DNA of 64,000 nt from Pleomorphomonas oryzae DSM 16300 (GTDB lineage Bacteria > Pseudomonadota > Alphaproteobacteria > Rhizobiales > Pleomorphomonadaceae), in assembly GCF_000422965.1 (NCBI RefSeq), contig NZ_AUHB01000018.1, forward strand, positions 40,442 through 104,441, in the 5' to 3' direction. The notes beneath the pieces were generated by a model. That model was not told where the DNA came from and searched no databases. It saw nothing but the letters and a program-made list of their open reading frames with translations. Shown here one piece after another: positions 27,673 through 37,258 of this stretch. Position 1 is the first letter of the stretch. Every line of letters begins with the position of its first letter. Made by a program: the position numbers and the translations under genes.

Positions 27673-27745
27673 TGGTTCGACCGAGACATTTGCATCCGCC
27701 TGATACAAGCCTCGGAGCAAATGTCCCGGTCACAAGAACCACTAG
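27669..27745. repeat. Palindromic element copy 1 (77 nt)
   Basis: Arms CTAGTGGTTC+GACCGAGACATTTGC (27669-27693) and GCAAATGTCCCGGTC+ACAA+GAACCACTAG (27717-27745) pair with one mismatch and a 4-nt bulge around a 23-nt loop. It overlaps the TAG stop of the LacI gene. Ends read CTAG. It is related to copy 2 at 27759-27837. Confidence 0.75.
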
Positions 27746-27758
27746 CAAGTTACTAGTT

Positions 27759-27837
27759 TTAGTGGAGCTTTTGAATTTGACATTTGATCTGGCGCTCTAT
27801 GTCAGTCGGGACTCAAATGTCAAATTCGCTCCACTAG
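27759..27837. repeat. Palindromic element copy 2 (79 nt, opposite orientation)
   Basis: Arms TTAGTGGAGC+TTTT+GAATTTGACATTTGA (27759-27787) and TCAAATGTCAAATTC+GCTCCACTAG (27813-27837) pair almost perfectly around a 25-nt loop. It shares the TAGTGG...GACATTTG layout with copy 1, but the 4-nt bulge is in the left arm, so it lies in reverse orientation. Confidence 0.75.
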
Positions 27838-27928
27838 GCTCTCCCCACGCCGAAAAGGTTGGGTCAAGCGGGGTCCGCACATATCCTAATTGGTCATCGC
27901 GGCGCGATTGGCTTCCGCTTGGTGGACA

Positions 27929-27943
27929 GGTAAACTATTTACC
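27929..27943. promoter_or_regulatory. Candidate LacI-type operator 1 of the sugar operon
   Basis: GGTAAA-CTA-TTTACC, a perfect 6-bp-arm palindrome about 135 bases before the binding-protein gene, with the same half-sites as the site before the regulator. Confidence 0.5.
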
Positions 27944-27973
27944 TCCAGGCCCGAAAACGCAGCAACAAAAAGC

Positions 27974-27988
27974 TGGTAAAATTTACTA
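27974..27988. promoter_or_regulatory. Candidate LacI-type operator 2 of the sugar operon
   Basis: TGGTAAA-A-TTTACTA, about 90 bases before the binding-protein gene. Half-site spacing (1 nt) differs from the other two sites (2 and 3 nt), which weakens the assignment. Confidence 0.4.
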
Positions 27989-28076
27989 AATAATATATTG
28001 CGTCGGGCGGGTGAGTATCAGATAGTTCCTTTGAGAGGCTGAGGACGCCTCGGACACGTGAGTGGAGGAAAACTGC

Positions 28077-29330
28077 ATGAACCGCAAAACCGTTGCGCTC
28101 GCCTTCGCGGGCGCCAGCCTCATCGCCATAACGGCCGCCCAGGCCGCCGAGGTCACCGTCTGGTGCTGGGATCCGAACTTCAACGTCGCGATCATGAAGC
28201 AAGCCGGCGAGATCTACGCCAAGACCCATCCGGACTTCAAACTCAACGTCGTCGACTTCGCCAAGGCCGACCTTGAGCAGAAGTTGCAGACCGGCCTCGC
28301 CTCCGGCGTTGCCGATGGCATGCCCGACATCGTCCTCATCGAGGATTACGGCGCGCAGAAGTATCTGCAGTCCTTCCCCGACGCCTTCACTCCCCTCAGC
28401 GACAAGGTCGATTACTCCGGCTTTGCTGACTACAAAGTCAAGCTCGCCACTCTTGACGGCAAGGTCTACTCCATGCCCTTCGACTCGGGCGTGGCCGGCC
28501 TGTTCTACCGCAAGGACATGATCACTGCCGCCGGCTACACGCCGGCCGACATGCAGGACCTCACCTGGGACAAGTACGTCGAGATCGGCAAGGCCGTCGA
28601 GGCCAAGACCGGCAAGAAGATGATGGGCTTCGACCCCAACGACGGTGGCCTCGTCCGCGTGCTGATGCAGTCCGCCGGTGGCTGGTATTTCGATAAGGAC
28701 GGTAAGCTGTCTGTCGAAGGCAACGTCGCCCTGAAGGGGGCACTCGACGTCATCCAGAAGATCCAGGTGAACAACATTTTCCGTCCGGCGGCCGGTTGGG
28801 CCGATTGGGTCGGCAGCTTCACCTCGGGCGAAGTGGCGACCGTCGTCACCGGCGTCTGGATCACCGGCACCGTCAAGTCGCAGGCCGATCAGGCCGGCAA
28901 ATGGGGCGTCGCCCCGCTTCCGAAGCTGAGTGTCGAAGGCGCCACCCACTTCTCGAACCTCGGCGGTTCGAGCTGGTACGTGCTGTCGGGTTCCAAGGCC
29001 AAGGATGAGTCCATCGACTTCCTCAACGAGATCTACGCCAAGAACATCGACTTCTACCAGAAGATCCTGGTCGACCGCGGCGCGGTCGGTTCGCTGCTCG
29101 CCGCCCGCAACGGCGAGGCCTACAAGTCGAACGACGCCTTCTTCGGTGGCGAGCCGATCTGGCAGAACTTCTCGGACTGGCTGGCCAAGGTGCCGTCGGT
29201 CAACTACGGCACCTTCACCAACGAAGTCGACTCGGTGGTTTCCGCCCACCAGCCCGACCTCGCCAAGGGCGCCTCGGTCGACGACGTGATCAAGGCGATC
29301 GACGACCAGGCCAAAACCCTCGTTCAGTAA
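28077..29330 (+). CDS. ABC sugar transporter, periplasmic binding protein
   Basis: 417-aa family 1 extracellular solute-binding protein. A signal peptide (MNRKTVALAFAGASLIAITAAQA) is followed by the mature chain AEVTVWCWDPNFN, typical of carbohydrate binding proteins. It delivers an oligosaccharide to the two permeases downstream. GGAGG eight bases before ATG 28077 fixes the start; an upstream GTG would spoil the signal peptide. First gene of the five-gene uptake operon. The substrate is probably a beta-galactoside or similar, inferred from the GH2 gene in the operon. Confidence 0.93.
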   Translation: MNRKTVALAFAGASLIAITAAQAAEVTVWCWDPNFNVAIMKQAGEIYAKTHPDFKLNVVDFAKADLEQKLQTGLASGVADGMPDIVLIEDYGAQKYLQSFPDAFTPLSDKVDYSGFADYKVKLATLDGKVYSMPFDSGVAGLFYRKDMITAAGYTPADMQDLTWDKYVEIGKAVEAKTGKKMMGFDPNDGGLVRVLMQSAGGWYFDKDGKLSVEGNVALKGALDVIQKIQVNNIFRPAAGWADWVGSFTSGEVATVVTGVWITGTVKSQADQAGKWGVAPLPKLSVEGATHFSNLGGSSWYVLSGSKAKDESIDFLNEIYAKNIDFYQKILVDRGAVGSLLAARNGEAYKSNDAFFGGEPIWQNFSDWLAKVPSVNYGTFTNEVDSVVSAHQPDLAKGASVDDVIKAIDDQAKTLVQ

Positions 29331-29340
29331 CAATTAGGGC

Positions 29341-29364
29341 GGCGGGCGGCCTCAGCCGCCCGCC
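29341..29364 (+). promoter_or_regulatory. Stem-loop between binding-protein and permease genes
   Basis: Perfect 10-bp stem GGCGGGCGGC / GCCGCCCGCC with a CTCA loop, 10 bases after the binding-protein stop, without a T tract. Such hairpins protect the upstream mRNA and lower permease expression in binding-protein operons. Confidence 0.6.
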
Positions 29365-29519
29365 CACCATCCGCGGGCGCGCGGCCATCGGCGCGGCCGC
29401 AGGTCGGCGAGACATGTTCGCCGGGCGCGGACAAACCGCACTATTACGCAAATATCTGAATCATCGGCGCTTCCTTCCAGAAGATGCCCGAGAGCCCCGC
29501 TCTGCCGGAACGGTGACCC

Positions 29520-30434
29520 ATGTCAGCAATCTCCACCAGGCCGAAACGGCCGCGCTTCGACGTCAACGGCTGGCTGTTCGTCGGCCCCGCGCTGGCGCTG
29601 ATCGCCATCTTCATGGTCTTTCCGATCCTGCATTCGCTTTGGATGTCGTTCCAGTCAGGCCTCGGGATGCGCCTGTCGTTTGCCGGGCTCAAGAACATCT
29701 ACCGGCTGTTCAACGACCCGCTGTTCCTGATGGCGCTGACCAACACGTTCATCTTCTTCCTGGTACAGGTGCCGGTCATGCTGACGCTGGCGCTGATCAC
29801 CGCCGCGCTGCTCAACAATCCGGATATCAAGTTCCGTGGCGTGTTGCGCACGGCGATCTTCCTGCCCTGCGTCACCTCGCTGGTCGCCTATACCGTTCTG
29901 TTCAAGTCGATGTTCGTCGCCAACGGTCTGGTCAACACGGTGCTGATCAACCTCGGCATCGTCAATGTCGGCATTCCCTGGATGACCGATCCCTTCTGGT
30001 GCCGCGTCATGATCATCATCGCCATCACCTGGCGCTGGACCGGCTACAACATGATCTTCTATCTGGCGGCCATGCAGAACATCGACCGCTCGGTCTATGA
30101 GGCCGCCCGCATCGACGGCGTGCCGACCTGGGCCCGCTTCGTGTCTCTCACCGTGCCCATGCTGAAGCCGGTGATCCTGTTCACCACCGTTACCTCGACG
30201 ATCGGCACCCTCCAGCTGTTCGACGAAGTGTCGACCATCACCGGCGGCGGTTCGGCTGGCGGCGCGGCCGGCCCCGGCAACTCGGCGCTGACGCTGTCGC
30301 TCTACATCTACAATCTGACGTTCAAGTTCGCTCCGAACCTCGGCTACGCCGCCACCGTCTCCTACGTTATCGTCCTCCTGGTGGCGATCCTGTCCTTCCT
30401 GCAATTCTATGCCGCCCGGGAGCGCAAGGCATGA
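29520..30434 (+). CDS. ABC sugar transporter permease, MalF type
   Basis: 304-aa inner-membrane permease with six hydrophobic segments. The EAA loop that docks the ATPase reads YEAARIDGVPTWARFVSLTVPMLKP (about residue 195). N-terminal basic residues (STRPKRPRFDVNG) precede the first helix. It lies about 190 bases after the binding-protein gene and overlaps the next permease by four bases (ATGA). Confidence 0.93.
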   Translation: MSAISTRPKRPRFDVNGWLFVGPALALIAIFMVFPILHSLWMSFQSGLGMRLSFAGLKNIYRLFNDPLFLMALTNTFIFFLVQVPVMLTLALITAALLNNPDIKFRGVLRTAIFLPCVTSLVAYTVLFKSMFVANGLVNTVLINLGIVNVGIPWMTDPFWCRVMIIIAITWRWTGYNMIFYLAAMQNIDRSVYEAARIDGVPTWARFVSLTVPMLKPVILFTTVTSTIGTLQLFDEVSTITGGGSAGGAAGPGNSALTLSLYIYNLTFKFAPNLGYAATVSYVIVLLVAILSFLQFYAARERKA

Positions 30435-31255
30435 TCAGCTACGGCTTCAAGCAGCGGATCGCATCCGTCGTCGTCTATATCTTCCTCGCCGTTATGGCCT
30501 TCCTCTCGATCTTCCCCTTCCTGTGGATGGTCATCGGCGCCACCAACACGACGTCCGACATCGTCAAGGGCAAGATGACTTTCGGTGAGGCGGTGGTCGC
30601 CAACGCCACGACTTTCTTCACGCAGGTCAACGCACCGCTGATCTTCTGGAATTCGGCCAAGATCACCATCATTGCTACCGTGCTGACGCTGCTCATCTCG
30701 TCGCTGGCCGGCTACGGCTTCGAGATCTTCTCTTCGCGCTTCCGCGAGAAGCTCTACACCCTCATGCTCCTGAGCCTGATGATCCCGTTCGCGGCGCTGA
30801 TGATCCCGCTGTTCATGCTGATGGGCAAGTTCGGCCTCATCAACACGCACATCGCGGTGGTCCTGCCCACTGTCGCCTCGGCCTTCATCATCTTCTACTT
30901 CCGCCAGTCGACCAAAGCCTTCCCGCACGAGCTGCGCGATGCCGCCCGGGTCGACGGCCTGAAGGAATGGCAGATTTTCTTCCTGATCTACATGCCGGTG
31001 ATGCGCTCGACCTACGCGGCGGCCTTCATCATCGTCTTCATGACGGCCTGGAACAGCTATCTGTGGCCACTGATCGTGCTGCAGTCCAACGAAACCAAAA
31101 CCATCACGCTGGTCATTTCCTCGCTCGGCTCGGCTTACTATCCCGACTACGGCGTCGTGATGATCGGCACGGTCCTCGCCACCATTCCCACCCTCTTCGT
31201 CTTCTTCGCCATGCAACGTCAGTTCGTCGAAGGCATGCTCGGCTCCGTCAAGTAA
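30431..31255 (+). CDS. ABC sugar transporter permease, MalG type
   Basis: 274-aa second permease of the importer, six membrane segments. The EAA loop is LRDAARVDGLKEWQIFFLIYMPVM (about residue 175) and the C-terminus MQRQFVEGMLGSVK is characteristic of MalG-like proteins. It is coupled to the first permease by an ATGA overlap and lies 10 bases before the GH2 gene. Confidence 0.93.
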   Translation: MISYGFKQRIASVVVYIFLAVMAFLSIFPFLWMVIGATNTTSDIVKGKMTFGEAVVANATTFFTQVNAPLIFWNSAKITIIATVLTLLISSLAGYGFEIFSSRFREKLYTLMLLSLMIPFAALMIPLFMLMGKFGLINTHIAVVLPTVASAFIIFYFRQSTKAFPHELRDAARVDGLKEWQIFFLIYMPVMRSTYAAAFIIVFMTAWNSYLWPLIVLQSNETKTITLVISSLGSAYYPDYGVVMIGTVLATIPTLFVFFAMQRQFVEGMLGSVK

Positions 31256-31265
31256 CAGGTTCAAA

Positions 31266-33512
31266 ATGCGCAAGACCATCAACTGCAACACCGGCTGGAC
31301 CTTCCATGAGGGTTTCTCCGCCGACCTCGCCGCTGACTTCCGGAAGGGCGAAACCGTCAATCTGCCGCACAACGCGGTCGACCTGCCCTACAATTACTTC
31401 GACGAGACCCGCTACCAGCGGCCGTTCACCTACCAGAAGGTGATCGCCTGGCGACCGGAGTTTGCCGGCCGCGAAGTAGCCCTGGTGTTCGATGGCGCCA
31501 TGGCCGACAGCGTCGTCTACGTCAACGGCGAACAGGTGGTGGCCCATCCCGATGGCTACACACCCTTCACCGCCCGGCTGACCGAACGGCTCGTCGAAGG
31601 TGACAACCTCGTCACCGTCAAGATCGACGGCTCGGAAAACCCGGCCATTCCGCCATTCGGCGGCCAGATCGACTACCTCACCTACGCCGGCATCTATCGC
31701 GACGTCTGGCTGCGGGTCACCGCGCCGGTTTACATCGGCAACGTCAAGATCGAGACGCCGGACGTGCTCGCGCCCAAGAAGACGGCGAAGGTTCGCGTCG
31801 ACATCGCCAACCCGCGCGGACTGAAGCTGGCGGGCCGAGTGTCGGTGACGCTGAAAGATGCCGCCGGCAAGACCGTCGGCAGCGCCGATGCGTCCTATGG
31901 TGGCGACAGCGTGACGCTCGAACTGAAGGACCTCGACGGCATCGCCCTCTGGGACATCGACAATCCGAACCTCTATGAGGCCGTCGTCGAGCTGGTCCAC
32001 GAAAGCGGCGACGATACGCTGTGCGTCAACTTCGGCTTCCGTTCCGTCCAGTTCACGCCCGAAGGCTTCCGCCTCAACGGCAAGCCGTTGAAGCTGCGCG
32101 GGCTCAATCGCCACCAGTCCTTCCCCTATGTCGGCTACGCCATGGGCCGCCGGGCGCAGGAGCGCGACGCCGAAATCCTGAGGAAGGAACTCAAGGTCAA
32201 CGTCGTCCGCACCTCGCACTACCCGCAGTCGCCCTGGTTCCTCGACGCTTGCGACCGCCTCGGCCTCTTGGTGTTCGAAGAGATCCCCGGCTGGCAATAT
32301 GTGGGCGATGAAAGCTGGCGGCAGCTGTCGATCGACAATGTCCGCGCCATGATCGAGCGCGACTGGAACCATCCGTCGATCATCATCTGGGGCGTACGCA
32401 TCAACGAGTCGCAGGACTTCCACGACTTCTACACGGCAACCAACAAGCTCGCCCATGAGCTCGATTCCACCCGCCAGACCGGCGGCGTGCGCTACATCAC
32501 CGACAGCGAGTTCCTCGAAGACGTTTACACGATGAACGACTTCATCCAGGGCAACGAGGAACTGCCGGGTGCCAACCGTCCCCGTACCGCCCTGCGGCCG
32601 ATCTCGGAGACCACCGGCCTCAAGAAACCGGTCCCCTATATGGTGACCGAGTTCAACGGCCACATGTATCCCACCAAGCGCTACGACCAGGAGCAGCGGC
32701 AGGCCGAGCACGTCACCCGCTATCTCTCCATCCTCAATGCCGTCTATGGCGACCCGAACATCGCCGGCTCCACCGGCTGGTGCATGTTCGACTATAACAC
32801 CCACAAGGATTTCGGTTCCGGCGACCGCCTCTGCCATCACGGTGTAATGGACGCCTGGCGCGAGCCGAAGTTCGCCGCTTGGGCCTACACCAGCCAGTGC
32901 GATCCTTCGGACGAAGTGGTGCTCAAGCCGGTCACCTATTACGCCCGTGGCGAGCGCAATATCGGCGGCATCCTGCCGCTGATCGTGCTGACCAACTGCG
33001 ATGAGGTCGAGCTGCAATACGGCCCCGACATCGTCAAGCGCGTCAAGCCGGACCGCGAAGCCTATCCGCACCTGCCGCATGCGCCTGTTGTCATCGACCA
33101 TCGCGCCTTCTCGGCCGAGGAGCTCGGCCTCTGGGGTATGAAGTGGGAAGAGGCAACGGTCACCGGCTATGTCGGCGGCAAGCCGGTCAAGACCATCAAG
33201 TTCGCCTGCGATCCACTGCCGACCACGCTGGAGGTCAAGCCCGACTGGACGGACCTGTCGGCCGAACCCAAGGACTCGGCGCGCGTGATCGTCCGTGCCC
33301 TCGACCAGCTCGGCAATCTCCTGCCCTTCCTCGACGAGGCCGTGCACATCACAGTCAGCGGACCAGCAAAGCTGCTCGGCCCGTCGGAAGTGGTGCTGAA
33401 AGGCGGCGCCATCGGCTTCTGGGTTGAGACCACCGGCGGCGCCGGCAACGTGATCGTCAAGGTCGCCTGCCATCGCCTAGGCGAGACCACCCTCACCCTC
33501 AAGGCCGGCTGA
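31266..33512 (+). CDS. GH2 family beta-galactosidase-type glycosidase
   Basis: 748-aa cytoplasmic glycoside hydrolase of family 2 (no signal peptide). A jelly-roll sugar-binding domain (about residues 40-150), an immunoglobulin-like domain (about 155-265) and the TIM-barrel (about 270-570) are followed by C-terminal beta domains. The acid/base Glu is E381 in WGVRINES, after [10 protein letters not shown]; the nucleophile is E462 in VTEFNG. GH2 contains beta-galactosidases, glucuronidases and mannosidases; beta-galactosidase is inferred from the EbgR-like regulator. It would cleave the sugar brought in by the neighbouring ABC importer. Confidence 0.9.
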   Translation: MRKTINCNTGWTFHEGFSADLAADFRKGETVNLPHNAVDLPYNYFDETRYQRPFTYQKVIAWRPEFAGREVALVFDGAMADSVVYVNGEQVVAHPDGYTPFTARLTERLVEGDNLVTVKIDGSENPAIPPFGGQIDYLTYAGIYRDVWLRVTAPVYIGNVKIETPDVLAPKKTAKVRVDIANPRGLKLAGRVSVTLKDAAGKTVGSADASYGGDSVTLELKDLDGIALWDIDNPNLYEAVVELVHESGDDTLCVNFGFRSVQFTPEGFRLNGKPLKLRGLNRHQSFPYVGYAMGRRAQERDAEILRKELKVNVVRTSHYPQSPWFLDACDRLGLLVFEEIPGWQYVGDESWRQLSIDNVRAMIERDWNHPSIIIWGVRINESQDFHDFYTATNKLAHELDSTRQTGGVRYITDSEFLEDVYTMNDFIQGNEELPGANRPRTALRPISETTGLKKPVPYMVTEFNGHMYPTKRYDQEQRQAEHVTRYLSILNAVYGDPNIAGSTGWCMFDYNTHKDFGSGDRLCHHGVMDAWREPKFAAWAYTSQCDPSDEVVLKPVTYYARGERNIGGILPLIVLTNCDEVELQYGPDIVKRVKPDREAYPHLPHAPVVIDHRAFSAEELGLWGMKWEEATVTGYVGGKPVKTIKFACDPLPTTLEVKPDWTDLSAEPKDSARVIVRALDQLGNLLPFLDEAVHITVSGPAKLLGPSEVVLKGGAIGFWVETTGGAGNVIVKVACHRLGETTLTLKAG

Positions 33513-33544
33513 ACGGCGCAACCGATCGAAGCGGAAAGCACATC

Positions 33545-34627
<1,083 letters not shown>

Positions 34628-34652
34628 CGATTTCCTCCGTCGTCAGCATAGC

Positions 34653-34685
34653 AAGGCCGGGCATCCCCAAGGGGATCCCGGCCTT
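34653..34685 (+). terminator. Hairpin at the end of the sugar operon
   Basis: AAGGCCGGG(C)ATCCCC / GGGGATCCCGGCCTT around AA. A long stable stem with only TTCGCTGTT after it; it acts as a terminator or stabilising hairpin. Confidence 0.75.
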
Positions 34686-34713
34686 CGCTGTTATGAGTTG
34701 TCTTTACTTAAGT

Positions 34714-35316
34714 TCAACGACAAGGCCCCATCACCGCCGGCCGTTCCACCGAAAGAAGATCATCCACCTGCTCCTTAAAAAGCTTGCTTACGCCCATTTT
34801 CCTAAGCTGCAAGAAAGCCTCTCCGAAGCCTTGCGGTCCGGTACACTGTTGCTTGAGTTGCGCAAGATGACTATCGGCGGTAGCCGCCTCGAGGGCTTGC
34901 TCTCCGGCGCTTTCGGCCCGACTAACGATCTCCCGCCGAGTAATGGGTTCGATCGAGTTTCGCTCGGCAAACTCGCCAATTCGGCTTATGGCCGACATCA
35001 ACGATGAGCGCGTTTCGTCGTCATTAATTTGACAGACTTCATTTGCGGCGAGAAGCATAACATAAGTTTCCAGCACACACATTACCGCACCACGACCACT
35101 CCTATCCTCCGTCATGGTGCTAACTTTCCCACCGATTCGTTCTTGTTGAACGATAACTTTCCCCTTAAGCGTAAACTCTCGCGTTTCTACACCATCGACT
35201 ACTTGCCAAGGTGTACTGGCAGAAAGCTCGTTGAATTCATCGCGGGGCTGAGCCGAGGCAACGCCGCCTGTTGCCAAGCTCGCAAGAACGGCGACGATCA
35301 CACCCATACGGAACAT
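34714..35316 (-). CDS. Secreted hypothetical protein
   Basis: 200-aa exported protein: signal peptide MFRMGVIVAVLASLATGGVASA, then a mature chain of about 175 residues with four cysteines (at C-V-L, C-Q-I, Q-C-T and near the end G-P-C), probably two disulfides. No family recognised. ATG 35316 gives a clean signal peptide. Composition is less GC-rich than the neighbours. It lies downstream of the transglutaminase-like gene on the same strand but about 120 bases away, so a shared role is not implied. Confidence 0.7.
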   Translation of the reverse strand: MFRMGVIVAVLASLATGGVASAQPRDEFNELSASTPWQVVDGVETREFTLKGKVIVQQERIGGKVSTMTEDRSGRGAVMCVLETYVMLLAANEVCQINDDETRSSLMSAISRIGEFAERNSIEPITRREIVSRAESAGEQALEAATADSHLAQLKQQCTGPQGFGEAFLQLRKMGVSKLFKEQVDDLLSVERPAVMGPCR

Positions 35317-35483
35317 GCGACAACCCCGTCGGCGCCCTCCCGAAAGCCGAAAGGGCAACATTCCGAGTCTATTTAGCTCTGCGGATGGGTGCGCGCAATA
35401 ATTGCAGGAATCGGGACCTAGATAACTTTAGGGAGCCTGCACTTTCATTCCGAAAAGACCGGAAGAGGATCTCGAGCTGCTTC

Positions 35484-36308
35484 TCAGAGTCGATCGGCCG
35501 CAGCCGTCACCGTCACCAGCGCGGGAACACCGCCACGATCGGCGGCGCGCACCCAGGCGGCGCCGGACTGGTCCAGCGCCGAGGCGACGCGCACGTAGGC
35601 GTCGGTCGGACAGGTGTCGTTTCCTGCATCGAAGCCCACCCAGCCGAGGCCGGGGATCAGCGCCTCCGCCCAGGCGGCGAGCGCGCCGGTGGCCGTCTCC
35701 TCTTCCTGCCAGAGATAGCCGGAGACGAAGCGGGCGGGCAGCGACAGGCCGCGCGCCGTGGCGATGAACAGGTGGGCGAGATCAACAGGCGTCCCGCGCG
35801 CCTCGGCGAGCACCTCCTCGGCGGCAACCTCGCGCACGCCGCTGAGTTCGGCCGGGGCGGCGGCAAGCGCCTCGACCTCCAGATGGATGAGGCTCATTAG
35901 CGTGTGACAGAGATCGAGCGGCGTACCGTCGGACTGCGCTTTCGCCTTCTCCGCGAACGACATGATGGCTGGCGTGCGCAGGGTGACGCGCGTCTCGCGC
36001 AGGAAGACGGCCGGCGGAATGCGGTCAAGCGGCGCGCCCTGCAATACGCCGGTGGTATCGTCCACCTCCACCTCGCCCTCGGCGGCGATGGCCACCTCGT
36101 CGAGCGGCCCCTCGATGGCACAGTCGTGGACGACATTGCCGAAGGCATCAGACGAGCGCCCCTGGCGGCAGTCGCCGGTGATGTCGAGATGCCAGGCCCG
36201 CACATACTGTCCATCGAAGGTGCGCGGACAAAGGTGCAGCGACCGGCTGGCCAGCGTGACCGGCTCGTCGTAGCGGACGACGATGTCATGACGGATGCGC
36301 AACCGCAT
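35484..36308 (-). CDS. Transglutaminase-like protein lacking catalytic residues
   Basis: 274-aa protein with an N-terminal bacterial transglutaminase-associated beta domain (MRLRIRHDIVVRYDEPVTLASRSLHLCPR) and a papain-like transglutaminase core. In active relatives the core reads GVCxDFAHL and SHAWAE. Here these are GTPVDLAHL and LAAWAE, so both the nucleophilic Cys and the His are missing, while the Asp of GFDAGN remains. It is therefore probably a pseudoenzyme. It follows the alpha-E gene by four bases and is the third gene of the ATP-grasp / alpha-E operon. Confidence 0.88.
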   Translation of the reverse strand: MRLRIRHDIVVRYDEPVTLASRSLHLCPRTFDGQYVRAWHLDITGDCRQGRSSDAFGNVVHDCAIEGPLDEVAIAAEGEVEVDDTTGVLQGAPLDRIPPAVFLRETRVTLRTPAIMSFAEKAKAQSDGTPLDLCHTLMSLIHLEVEALAAAPAELSGVREVAAEEVLAEARGTPVDLAHLFIATARGLSLPARFVSGYLWQEEETATGALAAWAEALIPGLGWVGFDAGNDTCPTDAYVRVASALDQSGAAWVRAADRGGVPALVTVTAAADRL

Positions 36309-36312
36309 CGGC

Positions 36313-37254
36313 TTACCCCAGGTATTGCTCGGCGATGGTGTCGCCGAGACTGGCGTTGTCGAGGATGAAGCGCTCAAGGAATTCCTTGAGGCCGATGGCG
36401 AACAGGCCGGACAGCGTTGTGTCCTGCAATTGGCTCAGCAGCATGCGCGCCTTGCGCTGGCTCGCCCCTTGCCGGCCATAGTCGCGCGACAGGCTGTCGA
36501 GATTGATCATGATGTTCTCGTAGCAGGACACCAACGAGCGCGGCATTTCGGCCTTGAGGATGAGGAATTCGGCGACCAGATTGGGCTTCAGGTTGTCGCG
36601 GTAGACCCAATGATAGGAGGTCAGCGCCGATACCGAGCGCAAGATCCACGACCATTGGAAATAGTCGGCACTGCCGCCGAGCGACGGTCTGGTGGGATCG
36701 AGCACGTCCGCCTTCAGTGCCAGCACGCGGGCGGTGAAATCGGCGCGCTCGATGAGGGTGCCAAGACGCAGAAAATAATAGGCGTCGTTCCTCAGCATCG
36801 TCCGGTAGGCCGAACCGTCGAAACGCAGCGATAGTTCCTTCACCCGCGACAGGAAGTCCGACAGTTCCTGCCGCGTCAGGTTGGGACTGTTGACGCCTCG
36901 CGTCTCCATCCAGCCAGAGTTGATGGTCTCCCACATGTCCATGGTCAGCGCCGTTCTGACCGAGCGGGCGTTGGCGCGGGCGATATCGAGACAGCTGCGG
37001 ATCGACGAGGGATTGGCCGACGAGAAGGCGAGGTAATCAACGACAGTGCGCTGTGTCGCCTCATCATGCTGCTCGTGAAAGCGGTCGAGCGTACCGGTGC
37101 CGTCGACGGCCATCTCCCATTCGTTGCGGCCGCCGTCGGCAATGATAGGCGTGGCGGAAAGGCGGGTGGCGGCCTCGATCAGCCGGGCGGTGTTTTCGGC
37201 GCGCTCGACGTAGCGGGCGAGCCAGTAGAGGCTGTCGGCGTGGCGGCTCAGCAT
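36313..37254 (-). CDS. Alpha-E domain protein (DUF403)
   Basis: 313-aa all-helical alpha-E protein. The start MLSRHADSLYWLARYVERAENTARLIEA is the family hallmark. Alpha-E proteins are always found with circularly permuted ATP-grasp ligases and transglutaminase-like proteins, and comparative genomics predicts a peptide-ligation or peptide-tagging system; the biochemical role is not established. It lies four bases after the ATP-grasp gene and four bases before the transglutaminase-like gene, a tight three-gene operon. ATG 37254 gives the canonical N-terminus. Confidence 0.93.
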   Translation of the reverse strand: MLSRHADSLYWLARYVERAENTARLIEAATRLSATPIIADGGRNEWEMAVDGTGTLDRFHEQHDEATQRTVVDYLAFSSANPSSIRSCLDIARANARSVRTALTMDMWETINSGWMETRGVNSPNLTRQELSDFLSRVKELSLRFDGSAYRTMLRNDAYYFLRLGTLIERADFTARVLALKADVLDPTRPSLGGSADYFQWSWILRSVSALTSYHWVYRDNLKPNLVAEFLILKAEMPRSLVSCYENIMINLDSLSRDYGRQGASQRKARMLLSQLQDTTLSGLFAIGLKEFLERFILDNASLGDTIAEQYLG

Positions 37255-37258
37255 GATG

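Larger units (their letters stand above)
27838..28076. other. Leader region of the sugar transporter operon
   Basis: Together with the palindromic elements this completes a stretch of about 400 bases without a gene between the LacI stop and the binding-protein ATG. AT-rich between 27950 and 28010. It contains two candidate operators and then the ribosome binding site GGAGGAAAACTGC of the binding-protein gene. A 105-codon frame across 27672-27989 reads through the palindromes and is not believed. Confidence 0.55.

Noticed and set aside
27672..27989. 105-codon frame between the LacI gene and the sugar operon
   Set aside because: It reads through both palindromic elements, has no ribosome binding site, and no recognisable protein features.
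31248..33473. 741-codon minus-strand frame opposite the GH2 glycosidase
   Set aside because: Antisense shadow; the plus strand has the full set of glycosidase motifs.
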